Source: CAZGKW01 sp964526295 (GTDB lineage: Bacteria > Planctomycetota > Phycisphaerae > FEN-1346). From it: a stretch of DNA of 6,621 nt. The notes below the pieces were generated by a model, which worked only from the letters and a program-made list of their open reading frames with translations, ran no database searches and had not been told where the DNA came from. Each line of letters begins with the position of its first letter. Within the stretch, counting starts at the first letter, position 1. The stretch spans positions 1 to 6,621 of the forward strand of contig CAZGKW010000085.1 in assembly GCA_964526295.1 (NCBI GenBank). The letters run 5' to 3'. A program made the position numbers and the translations under genes. This document shows, one piece after another, positions 5,809 through 6,621 of the stretch.

Positions 5809-6279
5809 CTACTCGTCCCCCATGACCATGGCCGCCGTCCGGGCGTAGCCGGCGATGTCCACGAGGTTGTCCCGCTTGTGCCGATGCGTCTGGCGGGCGA
5901 CCTTGAGGGCTATCATGCAGAGCGGCACGTCCATGGCCGTCAGGGCCGCCCCGTCGCGCAAGCGGCGCGCGAGGATGGCGGTCCAGAGCGCCGCCGTCCG
6001 GGCGAAATCGTCGCGCGGGTGACCGTAATCGGTCTGCCGGTCGGCGGCCGTGATCCGCTTGGCTTCGTCGAGGACGGACTCGGCCGGCTGCTCGTCCGCC
6101 CCGACGATGCGCCACCCGTAGGGCAGGCCGCTGACCTCGGCGCGCCCTTTCAAGACGACCGTCGCGTCGGGCAGGCCCTCGGCCGGCCGCATCGTCTCGG
6201 CGCCCAGGACCTCGATGCCGAGTTCGCCGGCCAGGAGGTACTCGAGCGTTGCCCCGTGCGACTGCTCCCAGCCGGGCAT
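5809..6279 (-). CDS. Phage-associated DUF6378 domain protein
   Basis: Predicted 156 residues. The C-terminal half carries the conserved DUF6378 pattern: VLDEAKRITAADRQTDYGHP (69-88), DDFARTAALWTAIL (90-103), MDVPLCMIALKVARQTH (116-132) and RDNLVDIAGYARTAAMV (136-152). Members occur mainly in phages and prophages. The function is not established. The conserved Asp, His and Lys-Arg positions suggest a small helical domain, possibly a nucleotide-handling one, but that is speculation. The first ~65 residues are a separate segment (EYLLAGELGIEVLG, LPYGWRIVGADEQP) that I do not recognise as a domain. The ATG at 6279 has AAGGAG six bases upstream, a very good ribosome binding site. The stop TAG is followed immediately by the ATG of the metallophosphoesterase fragment, so the two were probably co-translated before the second gene was cut. 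The reading frame itself is intact. Confidence 0.75.
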   Translation of the reverse strand: MPGWEQSHGATLEYLLAGELGIEVLGAETMRPAEGLPDATVVLKGRAEVSGLPYGWRIVGADEQPAESVLDEAKRITAADRQTDYGHPRDDFARTAALWTAILARRLRDGAALTAMDVPLCMIALKVARQTHRHKRDNLVDIAGYARTAAMVMGDE

Positions 6280-6434
6280 TGCGGGCTCCTTGCGGAAGCG
6301 CCCACAACGGCCTTCGCTTGGCGACCGGCTCGCTGTCTGGCAGGGTTACGATGCTCGTCTATTAATCAATTACCCGGCGCAAGTTCGAAATGACGAAAGG
6401 GTCCGGAAGCAACCCTGATGGTTAACAGCAATGG
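6280..6434. other. Intergenic gap between DUF6378 gene and recombinase-helper remnant
   Basis: The two flanking genes point away from each other, so promoters for both directions would be expected here. The only stand-out is a locally AT-rich patch around 6358-6373 (ATTAATCAATTA) in otherwise GC-rich DNA. I could not pair it with a convincing -35 box at normal spacing on either strand. It may be a promoter -10 region or the edge of an inserted segment. Confidence 0.3.
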
Positions 6435-6621
6435 ATGCCGAGCGGCGAGACCATGCTTGACCTGCAGCGCAGAGGTATCGATGCACCTACATCCGCCGCA
6501 TGCTGCGACTGACCAGCTTGGCTCCGGACATCATCGAGGCGATACTGCGGGGCGACGAACCCGACGGCCTGAGCCTGGAGAAGCTGCGGAAGAACCTGCC
6601 GGTGCGGTGGGATGAGCAGAG
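6435..6621 (+). pseudogene. Frameshifted, partial serine-recombinase-associated HTH protein
   Basis: From the ATG at 6435 one frame reads MPSGETMLDLQRRGID. The next recognisable part lies one frame over, from about 6485: TYIRRMLRLTSLAPDIIEAI, then LRGDEPDGLSLEKL, then LPVRWDEQ to the window edge. Joined, this matches the end of the small HTH protein commonly encoded with resolvase/invertase-type recombinases, in which an ...L---EGV-R-YV-R-LRL--LAPDIVEAIL-G-QP--L-L--L----P--W-EQR pattern is typical. Adding one base between 6482 and 6485 would restore a continuous frame. In the second frame a TGA at 6458-6460 blocks any earlier start, and in the first a TAA lies at 6423-6425. The N-terminal part of the family is missing. 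The gene may continue beyond 6621. It is either a decayed mobile-element gene or carries a sequencing indel. Confidence 0.55.

Noticed and set aside
5468..6307. Open frame of 279 codons on the - strand overlapping DUF6378
   Set aside because: Arg/Gly/Pro-rich alternative frame; the overlapping frame carries the real DUF6378 motifs and the good ribosome site.
5635..6393. Open frame of 252 codons on the + strand
   Set aside because: Antisense to DUF6378 and the phosphoesterase fragment, no recognisable family pattern, no ribosome site noted.
6418..6615. Open frame of 65 codons on the + strand starting at 6418
   Set aside because: Its translation is featureless; the recombinase-associated HTH sequence lies in the two other + strand frames of the same DNA.
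1..6621. CRISPR array, rRNA, tRNA, riboswitch or complete insertion sequence
   Set aside because: No regularly spaced repeats, no RNA-gene signatures and no transposase with terminal repeats were seen.

Overview
The window is GC-rich, dense in coding sequence, and reads as an accessory stretch of a planctomycete-like bacterial chromosome, probably a metagenome-assembled one. Three things suggest this lineage: a GreA protein about 747 residues long with a large helical N-terminal extension (long GreA proteins are known from the Planctomycetes-Verrucomicrobia-Chlamydiae group), an integrase C-terminus of the style common in planctomycetes (LRSTRETEL...WIGNS...HYLQVTDEHF), and a tail fragment of the short HTH protein that often accompanies serine recombinases there. 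This is inference from remembered family features, not from a search.

Layout. Positions 1-388 are non-coding and begin with what looks like the tail of an upstream terminator. They hold several hairpins and a short repeated motif. A DEDDh 3'-5' exonuclease of the ERI-1/KapD type follows on the + strand (389-970). Tail to tail with it, on the - strand, is a two-gene AbiE toxin-antitoxin operon: abiEi antitoxin (2472-1873) and abiEii nucleotidyltransferase toxin (1876-962), joined by a GTGA overlap. A good sigma70-type promoter and an inverted repeat lie just upstream. Next comes the catalytic end of a tyrosine integrase (3029-2577, - strand) that has lost its N-terminal half. Together these look like the leftovers of an integrated defence-carrying element.

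The middle third is one large + strand gene (3176-5419) for the extended GreA-type transcript cleavage/elongation factor. It is the only clear housekeeping gene here. To its right is a second area of mobile-element debris. On the - strand, an intact phage-type DUF6378 gene (6279-5809) runs directly (TAG/ATG) into the first ~39 codons of a metallophosphoesterase. That fragment is cut off and joined, out of frame, to the C-terminal ~53 codons of what looks like a BNR-repeat (sialidase-like) protein. At the right edge, on the + strand, is the C-terminal part of a serine-recombinase-associated HTH protein that appears to carry a one-base frameshift and runs off the window.

How the genes work together: only abiEi/abiEii form a recognisable functional unit, a type IV toxin-antitoxin/abortive infection module. 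The exonuclease could be defence-related cargo by position, but nothing in the sequence proves a link. No new biological system can be claimed with confidence. The most unusual points are the promoter/start-codon arrangement of abiEi, the chimeric metallophosphoesterase/BNR junction, and a core transcription factor gene hemmed in by two sets of mobile-element remains.
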